Positions 9,006-18,104 of a stretch of 64,000 nucleotides of DNA are shown here, piece by piece. Below the pieces are notes generated by a model that was not told the DNA's origin, did no database searches, and was given only the letters and a program-made list of their open reading frames with translations. The translations under genes and the position numbers were made by a program. Every line of letters begins with the position of its first letter. Within the stretch, counting starts at the first letter, position 1. Source of the DNA: Prevotella sp. oral taxon 376 (GTDB lineage Bacteria; Bacteroidota; Bacteroidia; Bacteroidales; Bacteroidaceae); NCBI RefSeq assembly GCF_003043945.1, contig NZ_PYXG01000001.1, positions 1,283,501-1,347,500 on the forward strand, written 5' to 3'.

Positions 9006-10214
9006 ATGAAACAAATTATCAAGCATTTCACCGATGACGACCTCTATAAGTTCTCGATGTGCTGTGCAGTTATTGAGAACTATCCCCGTGCACAGGTTAA
9101 ATATGAGTTTGTAGACCGGGATGACACCGTCTATCCAGCAGGTTTCGCCGATTTGCTCAATGAGCAGATAGGCTATCTTGAGCACTTGGAAATCACCGAG
9201 GAGGAGATTGCCTTTATGAAGCGTCGATGTGCCTATATCCCCCAATGGTTCTATCCTTACCTGAAGGGATTTCGTTATAAGCGCGAATGGCTCAAGGCCT
9301 GGCAGGACGAGGAGGGGCATCTGCATGTGGAGTTCGAGGGAAACTGGAGCGATACAATCCTTCTCGAAGTGAAGGTGCTGGCGATAATTTCAGAGCTTTA
9401 CTATATTGTAACGGGGCAGACAGACAAGTTGGATTACGAGGCATATTATAAAAAGTCATACTGCAAGGCAGAGCGTTTGTTGGAGGCTGGTTGCGTATTT
9501 ACCGACTTCGGCACGCGCCGCCGCGTTGCGCTTGAGGCCGAGTCAACCTGCGTCCGTGCCTTTAAAGACTGCTATCAGTCGAGGTCGTGGAAAGGTAAGT
9601 TCGTTGGCACGAGCAATGTCTATCTCGCTATGAAGTACGATCTGGTGCCGGTAGGGACCATGGCCCACGAGTTTATCTGTGCCATTGGCGGCATGTATGG
9701 GCCCCAAATGGCCAATCATATTGCCATGAACGCATGGCGTAATACTTTCCGTGGGGCGCTTGGGACTTATCTCTACGACAGCTTCGGATGGGATATCTTC
9801 AGCATGAACTTCTCCGAAGACTTTGCGAACCTCTTCAAGGGGCTAAGAATCGACAGTGGCGACAACCGTGAACAGCTTGAGAAAATAGCGGAGAAATACA
9901 GGTCGCTGGGTATCGATCCGCGCACCAAACAGGTGATTTTCAGTAATGCGCTCGATACCGATGGTGCCATCAAGATCCAAAGTTATGCCGAGGACTATTG
10001 CCAGCCGAGCTTCGGTATCGGTACTCACTTTACCAATGACTTTGAGGGATTGAAACCAATGAATATAGTCATCAAGCTTGTTGCGGTGAAGATTACCGAG
10101 CTTTGGCCTTTCTATAATGATACCTGTAAACTCAGCGAAGATAAAGGGAAGCATACGGGCAAGCCGGAAGTTGTGAAGCGCTTCATGGAGGCCGTGCATT
10201 TCGTTGAAAAGTAA
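9006..10214 (+). CDS. pncB: Nicotinate phosphoribosyltransferase
   Basis: 402 residues, the usual length. It condenses nicotinate with PRPP, with ATP hydrolysis, to give nicotinate mononucleotide in the Preiss-Handler NAD salvage pathway (cytosolic). Family hallmarks visible: DDLYKFSMCCAVIE at the N-terminus, FGTRRRVALEAE in the middle, GTMAHEFICA with the His (residue 221) that is phosphorylated in characterised members, and GLRIDSGDNREQLEKI in the PRPP-binding region. The start is set by a promoter 25 nt upstream. It ends at a strong hairpin terminator, so it is monocistronic. Confidence 0.95.
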   Translation: MKQIIKHFTDDDLYKFSMCCAVIENYPRAQVKYEFVDRDDTVYPAGFADLLNEQIGYLEHLEITEEEIAFMKRRCAYIPQWFYPYLKGFRYKREWLKAWQDEEGHLHVEFEGNWSDTILLEVKVLAIISELYYIVTGQTDKLDYEAYYKKSYCKAERLLEAGCVFTDFGTRRRVALEAESTCVRAFKDCYQSRSWKGKFVGTSNVYLAMKYDLVPVGTMAHEFICAIGGMYGPQMANHIAMNAWRNTFRGALGTYLYDSFGWDIFSMNFSEDFANLFKGLRIDSGDNREQLEKIAEKYRSLGIDPRTKQVIFSNALDTDGAIKIQSYAEDYCQPSFGIGTHFTNDFEGLKPMNIVIKLVAVKITELWPFYNDTCKLSEDKGKHTGKPEVVKRFMEAVHFVEK

Positions 10215-10217
10215 AAG

Positions 10218-10293
10218 GCCGTTAGAAGCCCGCCTTTTAACCGTTAGAAGGAGAGCTTTTAGCCGTTAAAAGGAGAGTAAAAGGCCGTCTTCT
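10218..10293 (+). repeat. Short imperfect repeats after pncB
   Basis: Three or four degenerate copies of a CCGTTARAAGGAGAG-like unit (ccgttagaagcccgc, ccgttagaaggagag, ccgttaaaaggagag) separated by CTTTTA-type linkers. They lie in the 3' untranslated region between the stop and the terminator. Function unknown. Confidence 0.6.
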
Positions 10294-10313
10294 GCAAAAG
10301 CATAGATATCCAG

Positions 10314-10345
10314 GCGTAACCGTCATGACGGTTACGCTTTTATTT
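10314..10345 (+). terminator. Rho-independent terminator of pncB
   Basis: A perfect 24-nt palindrome at 10314-10337 (GCGTAACCGTCA and its complement) followed by TTTTATTT. Confidence 0.8.
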
Positions 10346-10613
10346 AAATGTCTTTTTCCATGACGAGAGAATTGCCGTTTGTAGGGTTCAGCGATTCTCG
10401 TATAGAGTTGTTGAAGTCCGCGTAACTTTACAAAAAGGCATGTCCTTACAGTTGTTATAGCTACATCGCGCTATAAATAAATACTACATGCGCTGTCGCT
10501 TTTTGTGTTTCTGCCACTACATTATAGTTGGGAAATACTTAATAATCAGTGGTTTCATAAACAGAAAAACTCTACATTACTCAACGCAAACCTTTATTCG
10601 CTCAAAAATAAAT

Positions 10614-10644
10614 TTTGATGTATACAGAATTATTTCTATATTTG
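10614..10644 (+). promoter_or_regulatory. Promoter of the nine-gene phosphate-related operon
   Basis: TTTG at 10614-10617, a 19-bp spacer and TATATTTG at 10637-10644, both perfect matches to the Bacteroidota consensus, 26 nt before the ATG at 10670. It is the only good promoter I see before the co-directional block 10670-19927. Confidence 0.75.
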
Positions 10645-10669
10645 CAACAGTACAAAAAGCGTTAGCCTA

Positions 10670-11317
10670 ATGTTAGATTCTAAAAAAGTTAATAAGACAA
10701 TCTCGGACCTTGATCATTATCTTGATCAGTTGGATGAGTGTGTGCTGGTCTTCAAGAGTGGGGTAAAAAACTATCTCGAGGGAAATCCGGAGTCATTCGC
10801 AGAGAATTTGAAGTTCATCACCTCCCTGAGAAACTCTACCGCGGAGCTTCGCCGTTCGATAGAAAATGATATATACACCCATGCGCTGATTCTTGATCAT
10901 CGTGTGGATATTCTCCAGTTGTTGGAGCGACTTGACCAGATTGTCAGCATGTTGTATAAGTATCTCTATCAGTATGAGGTTGAGATTCCGTTCTTCCCAT
11001 CCGAGCTTACAATCGATTTCCTGAAGCTGGTAGAAGTTTCGGCACTTTCTGTGGAAGGCCTGGATCAGGCGGCCAAGGATTATTTCAGGCGGCCAAAGTA
11101 TGTAACGGAGAAGATACATCGCATTTATTATTTTGAAAAAGAGGTAAACCGGCTGGCTCAATCTATCAAGCATCATGTGTTCCATGATATGGATAGTTTT
11201 AAGTTGAGCCAGAAGATTCACATGCGTTACTTCACCCTTCATGTGGAAGAATTGGCCGAGGAGGCTGTGAAGACGGCCGATTTGCTCTCAGTCATGGTAT
11301 TAAAACAGTCTCTCTGA
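10670..11317 (+). CDS. DUF47 / PhoU-like phosphate regulatory protein
   Basis: 215 all-helical residues with the layout of the DUF47 (TIGR00153) family: an N-terminal helix, FKSGVKNYLEGNPESFAENL, then LRRSIENDIYTHALIL (the acidic metal-binding-like helix) and a C-terminal hairpin ending MRYFTLHVEELAEEAVKTADLLSVMVLKQSL. The family is structurally related to PhoU and usually sits next to PiT phosphate transporters, where it is thought to gate transport. Here the next gene (4 nt downstream) is a membrane protein with only loose PiT resemblance. First gene of the operon. Confidence 0.8.
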   Translation: MLDSKKVNKTISDLDHYLDQLDECVLVFKSGVKNYLEGNPESFAENLKFITSLRNSTAELRRSIENDIYTHALILDHRVDILQLLERLDQIVSMLYKYLYQYEVEIPFFPSELTIDFLKLVEVSALSVEGLDQAAKDYFRRPKYVTEKIHRIYYFEKEVNRLAQSIKHHVFHDMDSFKLSQKIHMRYFTLHVEELAEEAVKTADLLSVMVLKQSL

Positions 11318-11321
11318 TAAA

Positions 11322-12881
11322 ATGTGTATCCTGTCAATCATCCTATTTCTCCTTATCGGAGTATGGCTGGGCAGAAATGAGATTGCCTATAGCTTCGCAG
11401 ATATCCATATCTTGGATATCCTGTCCGCAAAGCTGTTGGGTGGTATCTTGCTGTTTGCCATGGTGATTGGCGTGCTTTGGAGCCTACTGACAGACAACTC
11501 CCGTCCGGCTTTTGGGGCCGGCGAGAATTATATTCTGCTGGCTTCAATCGTCTTTACCGTATCCTCTTTGACGCTCGTTCGCTGCCACAGTTCCGTGATT
11601 ACGGCCTTTGTGGGTGCCTGGATTGCTTTCTGCTATATGACAGGCGATACCGACTGGCTGGTATCCGTCTTGTCTCCTGCTCTCACATTGTTGGTGGCCC
11701 CCTTGCTGGTTTTGCTGGTTGCTTACGGATTTAGCCGTTGGTTTGCCGCCTTGCTGTTCAATCGTGATTGCCATCTGTTATTGCGCAACCTATATATAAA
11801 ATATGTGGCGTTGGTTGGTTTGCTGATTTGCGGCATCCTGTTGATTTTCAACTATACGCTCTTTGCAGATCCTTTCTTCACTTCTTTAATAGAAAACGAG
11901 CGTCCACCTGCCGCCGTAATTATTGCAATTATTGTCCCGGCATGCCTTGGTTGTCTGATTCCTGTGGTGCAGGAATCGCGAAGAGAAACGAGAAATGGCA
12001 AGACGCACCATAACCTGCCATTTCTGTATGCGCTCTCCGTAGTGCTTTTGATTGGCAATGCTTTGCTGCCAGCCATCTCGGGGATGTTACCCGTCTTGGT
12101 TTCGGCCAACCAGTCGAAGGAACTTTGTTATCTGTATTTTGATTCGCCCAAGAGGTTTGTTCATTTGTGGAATGTCATTGCAATTACCATTCTTACACCG
12201 CTGTTGGCATTTATTGTTTGCCTCAGTCTTCTGATGATCGACCATCTTTTGCTGTCGTCCCTGATTCTTGTATTCCTGCTTCTGCTCTGCCTTTCTTATA
12301 GAATGGTTACCTGTCAGTATTCCAGAAACAAGCAGATGCGTCAGGCATTGAGTGTGGAAAGACTGCGTAAATCGGAGGCAGATGAGGAGATGAACCGTCT
12401 GGATGTGGTGGCTGTAACCTCTCAGTTTAATTCCATTTCGGCTGAGATAGACCTCAAACAGAAAGAGCTGATCAACCTTTCCCTCTATATCAAGCAGGAG
12501 TGGGAATATCTGGAGGGAATGTGCGATAGGTTGATGGAAATCTCAGAGATGCAGAATCTGGAAGACATACGGGAGAGCATGCGCACGCAAGTGCAGGAAC
12601 TTAGGGAGAACATGAAGTTCAGCAGAGAGATGGATCACTTCTATGCGGATGTAGAGGAGATGCACAAGAACTTTGTGAGCAGGCTCCTCATGCGGTGCCC
12701 AAACCTTACAGAGCGCGAGCGAAGGTTGGCCATTCTCCTGAGATTGGGCCTGTCGAGCAAGGAAATTGCAGGTTTGGTGAATATAGAGACCAAGAGTATT
12801 GAGATCAACCGATACCGATTGAGAAAGAAACTCAGGCTCGACAGAAATGAGAACATAGTACAGTTCTTACAATTATTATAA
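11322..12881 (+). CDS. Polytopic membrane protein fused to coiled coil and LuxR-type HTH
   Basis: 519 residues. About nine hydrophobic helices occupy residues 1-330, with a stretch HSSVITAFVGAWIAFC...LVSVLSPALTLLVAPLLVLLVAYGF that loosely recalls half of a PiT phosphate transporter. A long charged, probably coiled-coil segment follows (about 340-450), then a LuxR/GerE-type DNA-binding domain at 461-519 (NLTERERRLAILLRLGLSSK with IAGLVNIETKSIEINRYRL as recognition helix). The whole looks like a membrane-bound one-component regulator. It sits directly after a DUF47 gene, normally the partner of PiT transporters, so a phosphate sensor derived from a transporter is my inference. I know no characterised protein of this architecture. 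Confidence 0.6.
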   Translation: MCILSIILFLLIGVWLGRNEIAYSFADIHILDILSAKLLGGILLFAMVIGVLWSLLTDNSRPAFGAGENYILLASIVFTVSSLTLVRCHSSVITAFVGAWIAFCYMTGDTDWLVSVLSPALTLLVAPLLVLLVAYGFSRWFAALLFNRDCHLLLRNLYIKYVALVGLLICGILLIFNYTLFADPFFTSLIENERPPAAVIIAIIVPACLGCLIPVVQESRRETRNGKTHHNLPFLYALSVVLLIGNALLPAISGMLPVLVSANQSKELCYLYFDSPKRFVHLWNVIAITILTPLLAFIVCLSLLMIDHLLLSSLILVFLLLLCLSYRMVTCQYSRNKQMRQALSVERLRKSEADEEMNRLDVVAVTSQFNSISAEIDLKQKELINLSLYIKQEWEYLEGMCDRLMEISEMQNLEDIRESMRTQVQELRENMKFSREMDHFYADVEEMHKNFVSRLLMRCPNLTERERRLAILLRLGLSSKEIAGLVNIETKSIEINRYRLRKKLRLDRNENIVQFLQLL

Positions 12882-12910
12882 CCTAAATAGTGTATTAAAG
12901 TTTTAGATTT

Positions 12911-14269
12911 ATGAGAAGGTTAACCATTTTATCTTTAGGGCTATTGCTGACCACTACTTCAGTCTGCGCCCAGGAAAACGATTCTGTACGCTATAATCAG
13001 TATGGCGTAGCGGTAGATCGTAAAGAGCTTCATACCGAAGCAAGGAACAATATCTTGGTTTTTGAATCAAAAAAACAAGATTACAAAGTCTGGTTCGACA
13101 ACCGTGTACAGGTTGACGGAGCCACTTTCTTTGGCAAGAACAGCGATTATGATGCTATTGGTAATGGCGTTTCTTTGCGTCGTGTGCGTTTTGCCATGAA
13201 AGCTCAGATAACCAAAAATTGGTATGGTGAGGTGGATGTAGACTTCGCAGACGGAAAGTTTGAATTGAAGGATGCGCTCATCGAGTTTGACGGAATTAAG
13301 AATATGGCCTTCAAGGTCGGTAACTTCAAGGAGGACTTCTCTATGGAGGAGACCACCAGTTCCCGCTACCTCGCATTCATGGAGCGTCCATTGGTGACCA
13401 AGGTGTTTGCCCCTTCTCGTCATCTGGGTATTCAGGGAGAGTATTTGCGCGATCATTTCCGTGCGTCATTGGGTATGTTCTTCCAGACAATAGCAGGTGA
13501 AGAGGAGCTCACTTATGTGCAGGATCTCAACAAGAGCAAGGGCTATGATCAAGGCTATTCATTCACGGGAAAAGCTGGTTGGATGCCTTATACAGCTGAT
13601 CGCTTCATGGGATTCTACCTTGGTGGAAAGGCTTCATACCGCACTCCTAAGACTGATGTGGAGGCAGCCGAATACGGTGGTGTAAGATACAGCACAAGAA
13701 ATGCTACCTCTATTAACCGTAAGAAGTATCTGGATACAGATGTGATTCCGGGTGTAGACCATGAGTGGTATTATGGTGGAGAGACTGCTGGTTACTATGG
13801 TCCGGCTCGTTTTCAGGCTGAATGGATTGGCAGTCATGTGTCAACTATCAACACTCCTTACAATTTCAGCGGGTGGTATTTCCAGGCCGGGACAATGCTC
13901 TTTGGTGGCAAACAGCGTTTCAATGTCGCAGAAGGTGAGTTCACGCAGCCTTCTCGTGGTCGCAAGTGGGGGGATATTGAGTTGCTCCTGCGTTACGACT
14001 ACCTGAATCTGAACAACAAGGATATTTACGGTGGTGCAGGTGAGAACTTCACCGTTGGCCTGAATTTCTATGTAAATAATAATGTGAAGTTTGCTCTCAA
14101 CTATCAGTATTCTAATGATGACCGCTATGCAAATGGCAAGGGTAAGTTGCTCATCGGCCATGATGCGGCCGGCGTTCCTACTACTGATTACACCAAGGCG
14201 GTAGAAGCGAAGGGCAAGGGAGGCATAGACTATCACATGCTCGGTATTCGTTGTGAGATTGATTTCTAA
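12911..14269 (+). CDS. Phosphate-selective porin O/P family protein (Porin_O_P)
   Basis: 452 residues with a signal peptide (1-20, VCAQ). The mature chain has porin-like beta strands. VWFDNRVQVDGATFFG, SLRRVRFAMKAQITKNWYGE and DALIEFDGIKNMAFKVGNFK are hallmarks of the OprO/OprP-like family, whose members pass phosphate or polyphosphate across the outer membrane in Pseudomonas. The chain ends in a phenylalanine (CEIDF), the usual outer-membrane insertion signal. It is third in the operon, 29 nt after the HTH protein. Anion specificity is inferred from family and neighbours; many Bacteroidota members are untested. Confidence 0.85.
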   Translation: MRRLTILSLGLLLTTTSVCAQENDSVRYNQYGVAVDRKELHTEARNNILVFESKKQDYKVWFDNRVQVDGATFFGKNSDYDAIGNGVSLRRVRFAMKAQITKNWYGEVDVDFADGKFELKDALIEFDGIKNMAFKVGNFKEDFSMEETTSSRYLAFMERPLVTKVFAPSRHLGIQGEYLRDHFRASLGMFFQTIAGEEELTYVQDLNKSKGYDQGYSFTGKAGWMPYTADRFMGFYLGGKASYRTPKTDVEAAEYGGVRYSTRNATSINRKKYLDTDVIPGVDHEWYYGGETAGYYGPARFQAEWIGSHVSTINTPYNFSGWYFQAGTMLFGGKQRFNVAEGEFTQPSRGRKWGDIELLLRYDYLNLNNKDIYGGAGENFTVGLNFYVNNNVKFALNYQYSNDDRYANGKGKLLIGHDAAGVPTTDYTKAVEAKGKGGIDYHMLGIRCEIDF

Positions 14270-14295
14270 TTGCAAACTATTAAATATAATGGATT

Positions 14296-15129
14296 ATGAA
14301 GACAATAAAATATTTATTGATGCTGGTGGCAGCGCTCCTCATGGCGAGTTGCGTGGAAGACAAGGTATATGAAGGACCATCAACAATTAAGTCGGTAGCT
14401 GTAAATCCTGAGGCTCCGACATCTTTTGACAATGTTACGGTAACGGCAAAAGTGGAAGGTTTGCAGGCACCTACAAAGGTTACTCTTGAATATACGACAG
14501 GTGCAAGTGCCCAGACAGTGGAGATGACAGGAAGCAATGGCACTTATACGGGTGTGATTCCTGCCCAGCCAGACGGGACGAAGGTAAGCTATAAGGTGAC
14601 TGTTCTGAATGAGGCTGGCTATACCGCGGTAGCCGAAAAGGATTATACAGTTGGTGATAAGCCGTCTGATTATTCTCAACTGGTGCTCAATGAGCTCTAT
14701 GGTGCGGCTGCTGAAGACGCAGGTAAGTTCATCGAGCTTTACAACAAGAGTGATGATCCTGTCAAGTTGAAGGGGGTAACTCTGAACAAGGACGAACAAC
14801 TCACATGGACAGGCATCGAAGGTGAGATCGTCATGCCGCACAGTTGTTTCGCCATCGTAGGTGCTAAGGGCACTACGGAGCGCGGCTTCTCAAGTGGTTT
14901 CTCTGCGAAGAAGTCCGTTCTGGTAGAGTTGTTTGATCCTAATGGCAAGAAACTTGATGTCTTCCAGCGTGGCGAGAAAGGCACGGCATGGGGTGCTGCT
15001 TCTCTGGCCAGTGTGAAGGGGTCTTGGTCCCGTTGTCCAGACGGTACTGGTAAGTTTATGATTACAGATCCTACCTGTGGCGAGAAAAATCCGTCAACAG
15101 GGACAGCTGACGACACGGTAGTACAGTAA
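14296..15129 (+). CDS. Lipoprotein with Ig-like and lamin-tail domains
   Basis: 277 residues. An SPII signal (LLMASC, Cys near residue 19) makes it a lipoprotein. Residues about 30-120 look like a beta-sandwich (TVTAKVEGLQAPTKVTLEYT). Residues about 130-260 match a lamin tail domain (QLVLNELYGAAAEDAGKFIE, LYNKSDDPVKLKGVTL, FAIVGAKGTTERGFSSGFSA, SWSRCPDGTGKF). Bacterial LTD proteins are often surface-exposed and linked to extracellular enzymes or DNA/phosphate binding, but their role is unclear. The position after a phosphate-type porin suggests a surface partner capturing phosphorylated polymers; this is inference. Confidence 0.75.
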   Translation: MKTIKYLLMLVAALLMASCVEDKVYEGPSTIKSVAVNPEAPTSFDNVTVTAKVEGLQAPTKVTLEYTTGASAQTVEMTGSNGTYTGVIPAQPDGTKVSYKVTVLNEAGYTAVAEKDYTVGDKPSDYSQLVLNELYGAAAEDAGKFIELYNKSDDPVKLKGVTLNKDEQLTWTGIEGEIVMPHSCFAIVGAKGTTERGFSSGFSAKKSVLVELFDPNGKKLDVFQRGEKGTAWGAASLASVKGSWSRCPDGTGKFMITDPTCGEKNPSTGTADDTVVQ

Positions 15130-15159
15130 TACAACAACTTTGTAAACATTTAATAAGAA

Positions 15160-15804
15160 ATGGCAAAAGAAGAATTAAAGATCGGCGAGATTTCAAAACC
15201 TCGCTTTGAATTCCGTAGTTTTGGCCGCTGCTTTTTTGATGCGGCCAAGAGAATGGCGCGCTTGAGTGCTCCTGTCCCGGAGAAAGTCTGGGAACGCCAC
15301 AGTACAGAGACCTACATCGTAAGCCGTACGAACGATGTCAACAATACCAAAATCCGTAATGGGAAGATGGATATCAAGACATTCGTACAGGTCGTGGATG
15401 GTCTGGAGCAATGGAATCCTCTGATGAAAGGTGAGTTCCCTATTTCTGCGCAGGTGCTGAAAGATGAGGTATTCCCGGCATTCAAGGTTGAGGGTTGCCC
15501 TGAATTGACAAAGGAAAGCTATATGCTCGATGAGTTCCTACAGATGATTGACGAGCATCCTGACCTTCAGGCGGTAACGGTAGAGAAGGTTCGTTTTGGC
15601 TATATGGTGAATAACACCATCTGCGAGACAGGCGATGTTTACATCAACGGCGCTTTGGTTAAGACCATTAATTCAGAGTCTACAGAGATTGAGGATATCA
15701 AGAAGACCATCAAGGACTGTGGTTTGGAAGGTGTAGAGAATATCAATTATCTGCAGGCAATCAAACGTGTGATTGGTATGATTAACAAACCTTTGGCTAA
15801 CTAA
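15160..15804 (+). CDS. Protein with CYTH-like (triphosphate tunnel) pattern
   Basis: 214 residues, no signal peptide. The middle region carries TETYIVSRTNDVNNTKIRNG, then DIKTFVQVVDGLEQWNPL. This alternation of K-x-R and D-x-K strands resembles the substrate-binding strands of CYTH/VTC-type tunnel enzymes. The N-terminal ExExK signature of the family is not obvious, so it may be a divergent or inactive paralogue. It lies 16 nt upstream of a clear CYTH enzyme, so paired function on inorganic triphosphate or polyphosphate is likely. If not CYTH, it is a conserved hypothetical protein of this operon. Confidence 0.5.
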   Translation: MAKEELKIGEISKPRFEFRSFGRCFFDAAKRMARLSAPVPEKVWERHSTETYIVSRTNDVNNTKIRNGKMDIKTFVQVVDGLEQWNPLMKGEFPISAQVLKDEVFPAFKVEGCPELTKESYMLDEFLQMIDEHPDLQAVTVEKVRFGYMVNNTICETGDVYINGALVKTINSESTEIEDIKKTIKDCGLEGVENINYLQAIKRVIGMINKPLAN

Positions 15805-15820
15805 TCCGTAAATTACAATT

Positions 15821-16288
15821 ATGGCACAAGAAATAGAAAGAAAGTTTTTGGTGAAGGGCGACTTTAAGAGCGAAGCTTTTAAGGCTACCCGCATAACACA
15901 GGGTTATCTCTGTTCCGTTCCAGAGCGTACTGTTCGCGTGAGGGTGAAAGGCGATAAGGGCTTTATCACGATTAAGGGTATCGGGAACGAGAGTGGCGCA
16001 AGTCGTTTTGAGTGGGAGAAAGAAATTCTTGTGGCTGAGGTTCAGGACCTTCTCAAACTCTGCGAGCCAGGCATTATCGACAAAACCCGCTATCTTGTAA
16101 AGGCTGGTGAATTTACTTTCGAGGTAGACGAATTCTATGGCGAGAACGAGGGATTGACCGTTGCAGAAGTAGAACTTCCCGACGAGAATGCTGTTTTCGA
16201 GCATCCCGAATGGTTGGGCGAGGAGGTAACCGGCGACAAGCGTTATTACAACTCAATGTTGATGAAGAACCCGTATAAGAACTGGTAA
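15821..16288 (+). CDS. CYTH-domain triphosphatase/adenylate cyclase family protein
   Basis: 155 residues, a compact CYTH domain. It starts with the diagnostic EIERKFLV (ExExK motif, Glu4, Glu6, Lys8), followed by basic strands TVRVRVKGDKGFITIKG, then FEWEKEI and acidic strands FTFEVDEFYGENEGLTVAEVEL. These line the tunnel and bind triphosphate with two metal ions. Short bacterial CYTH proteins are mostly inorganic triphosphatases or thiamine triphosphatases; a few make cAMP. Its place with DUF47, Porin_O_P and an anion transporter favours hydrolysis of tripolyphosphate. Cytosolic. Confidence 0.9.
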   Translation: MAQEIERKFLVKGDFKSEAFKATRITQGYLCSVPERTVRVRVKGDKGFITIKGIGNESGASRFEWEKEILVAEVQDLLKLCEPGIIDKTRYLVKAGEFTFEVDEFYGENEGLTVAEVELPDENAVFEHPEWLGEEVTGDKRYYNSMLMKNPYKNW

Positions 16289-16311
16289 TCGAGTTTCATA
16301 CCGACTTTTGA

Positions 16312-16358
16312 GAAGAGGTGAGTCGGGGAAAGCCCCGGCTCACATCCTCTTCCTTAAA
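16312..16358 (+). terminator. Intra-operon hairpin before the anion transporter
   Basis: Arms 16312-16328 (GAAGAGGTGAGTCGGGG) and 16333-16352 pair almost completely around a 4-nt loop. Only CTTAAAACC follows, so it is an attenuator or mRNA-stabilising hairpin rather than a full terminator. It separates the first six genes from the last three. Confidence 0.6.
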
Positions 16359-16375
16359 ACCTAAATCATAGCATC

Positions 16376-18091
16376 ATGACAGAAGAAACAAAACCCACTA
16401 AGCCTTACGATCCTTTAGACATGAGCAACTATCGCATAGAGAACTTGCCTAAAATGCAGAAAACCGGTTTCGAGTGGTTCCTGCAGAAGATAGGCGGCCC
16501 ATTGTCGGTTGTAGTTTTCGTGCTGTTATACTGGTGTGTAGACCTTCCGTTCATTGATCGTATCGACACAAATGCTGAGACTACAACTCTCACAGAATCT
16601 GCCATGCAACGCTATGAACAGTTGAATAAAGCGACGACAAAAGAACTGAAGCTGGCTGCGGAGGGTGAGAAGGTGCGGCCGACGGAAGAGGCACTCGCAC
16701 AGAAGTCGGAAGTTACCACTCATGGCAAGTTCCTGCGCATCAATTATGCCATGATGGCCATCTTCGTGGCAGCAATCATCCTGTGGATCACAGAGGCAAT
16801 CCCGAATTACCTGACATCCCTATTGATCATTCTGTCGATAGTTTTGACTGGTGTAACTACCGACAAAACGGCCTATGCCCAGTTGGGACATCCGGTGATG
16901 TGGCTGAATATCCTGTCGTTTATATTGGCAAGCATGCTGGTGAAAACACAGGTGGCAAAGCGATTCGCGCTGTGGTTTGTACTCAAATTCGGTAAGAAAG
17001 CGAGTGGTGTGATGATCAGTTTTATCGTTATCAACCTTGTGCTTTCTGCATTTATCTCTGCTACAACGGCTAAAGCTGCCATCCTTTTGCCAATCTTTAT
17101 GGTGATAGCAGCTATTTACGGGGCAACTGGTGGTGAGCATCGCAACAACTTTGGCCGAAACTTGATTCTGCAAAATCTCTTCCAAATCAACCTTGGAGCA
17201 AATGCCTTCCTGACAGGATCAGGCGCTACTTTGCTGGCAGGGTCGCTGATTGCAGGTGCAATGGGCATTGGTTCTTTCAGTTATCAGGACTGGTTTAAGG
17301 CTGCTTTTCCAATGAGTGTATTGCTCATTTTCATTGCTTGGTTTGTGGGTTCCAGGATTTTCTTCCCACTGAAAAGGGGAGAGGATATACCTCAGATCAG
17401 TGGCGGAATGGATCGTTTGCGCGAAGAGTTGAACAAGTTGGGTAAGATCAAGCCTGAGGAATATAAGGCGATTGCCATCTTCTTGATTGTGCTGATCCTG
17501 TGGGCAACTGATAAACAGCATGGAATCAACCAGACGGCAGTAGCCTTCATGGGTGCCGTGGCAGCATTGCTTCCCGGAATAGGTGTAGTGAGATGGAATG
17601 ATGTAGACATACCTTGGCATCTCTTGCTGTTCTCTGCAGGTGCCTATACTTTGGGTGCCGGCTTTGATGCAACAGGCCTTCCCGGTACGATGGTGGATGC
17701 CTTGTTCAGCAGCCTGGGCATCTCTCAGGCCACTCCTTTCTGGGTGCTTTACCTTATGCTTACGGCCGGGATGCTTGTCTTTGCTCTGGTATTTGAGTCA
17801 AAAACCATGCTTACACTCATTTTCGTGCCTATTGCCATTGGTGTTGCGCAGAAGAATGGCTATCCCGTCATGAGTCTGGCATTCCCTGTGGCCATGCTTG
17901 TGGGGCATGTTTATGTATTGCCTTTCAATAGCAAACCGGCAGCTTTGCTTTATACCACCAACCAATATAGCTATAGCGACACTTTCAAGTTTGGCATCAC
18001 GATGATGTTCATCAGTTGGCTGGTCATCATCCTGTGGGGGGAGACGGTCCTTCGCTGGATGGGTTATACATCAGGAGTCTTTGGCGTTTAA
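16376..18091 (+). CDS. SLC13/DASS-family sodium:anion symporter
   Basis: 571 residues with 11 or more membrane helices. Family signs: WITEAIPNYLTSLLIILSIV, FILASMLVKTQVAKRFALWF, the first helix-hairpin/SNT-like segment ISATTAKAAILLPIFMVIA, the signature GAMGIGSFSYQDWF and the second half repeat beginning AVAFMGAVAALLPGIGVV. DASS transporters bring in dicarboxylates, sulfate or phosphate with Na+. An extra ~90-residue hydrophilic loop follows the first helix. In this operon phosphate, or a phosphorylated or organic anion, is the natural guess; the sequence alone cannot decide. Confidence 0.85.
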   Translation: MTEETKPTKPYDPLDMSNYRIENLPKMQKTGFEWFLQKIGGPLSVVVFVLLYWCVDLPFIDRIDTNAETTTLTESAMQRYEQLNKATTKELKLAAEGEKVRPTEEALAQKSEVTTHGKFLRINYAMMAIFVAAIILWITEAIPNYLTSLLIILSIVLTGVTTDKTAYAQLGHPVMWLNILSFILASMLVKTQVAKRFALWFVLKFGKKASGVMISFIVINLVLSAFISATTAKAAILLPIFMVIAAIYGATGGEHRNNFGRNLILQNLFQINLGANAFLTGSGATLLAGSLIAGAMGIGSFSYQDWFKAAFPMSVLLIFIAWFVGSRIFFPLKRGEDIPQISGGMDRLREELNKLGKIKPEEYKAIAIFLIVLILWATDKQHGINQTAVAFMGAVAALLPGIGVVRWNDVDIPWHLLLFSAGAYTLGAGFDATGLPGTMVDALFSSLGISQATPFWVLYLMLTAGMLVFALVFESKTMLTLIFVPIAIGVAQKNGYPVMSLAFPVAMLVGHVYVLPFNSKPAALLYTTNQYSYSDTFKFGITMMFISWLVIILWGETVLRWMGYTSGVFGV

Positions 18092-18104
18092 GAGGTGAGT
18101 TGCT

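Noticed and set aside
10488..10670. 60-codon frame ending at the DUF47 start
   Set aside because: It contains the operon promoter and has no gene-like features.
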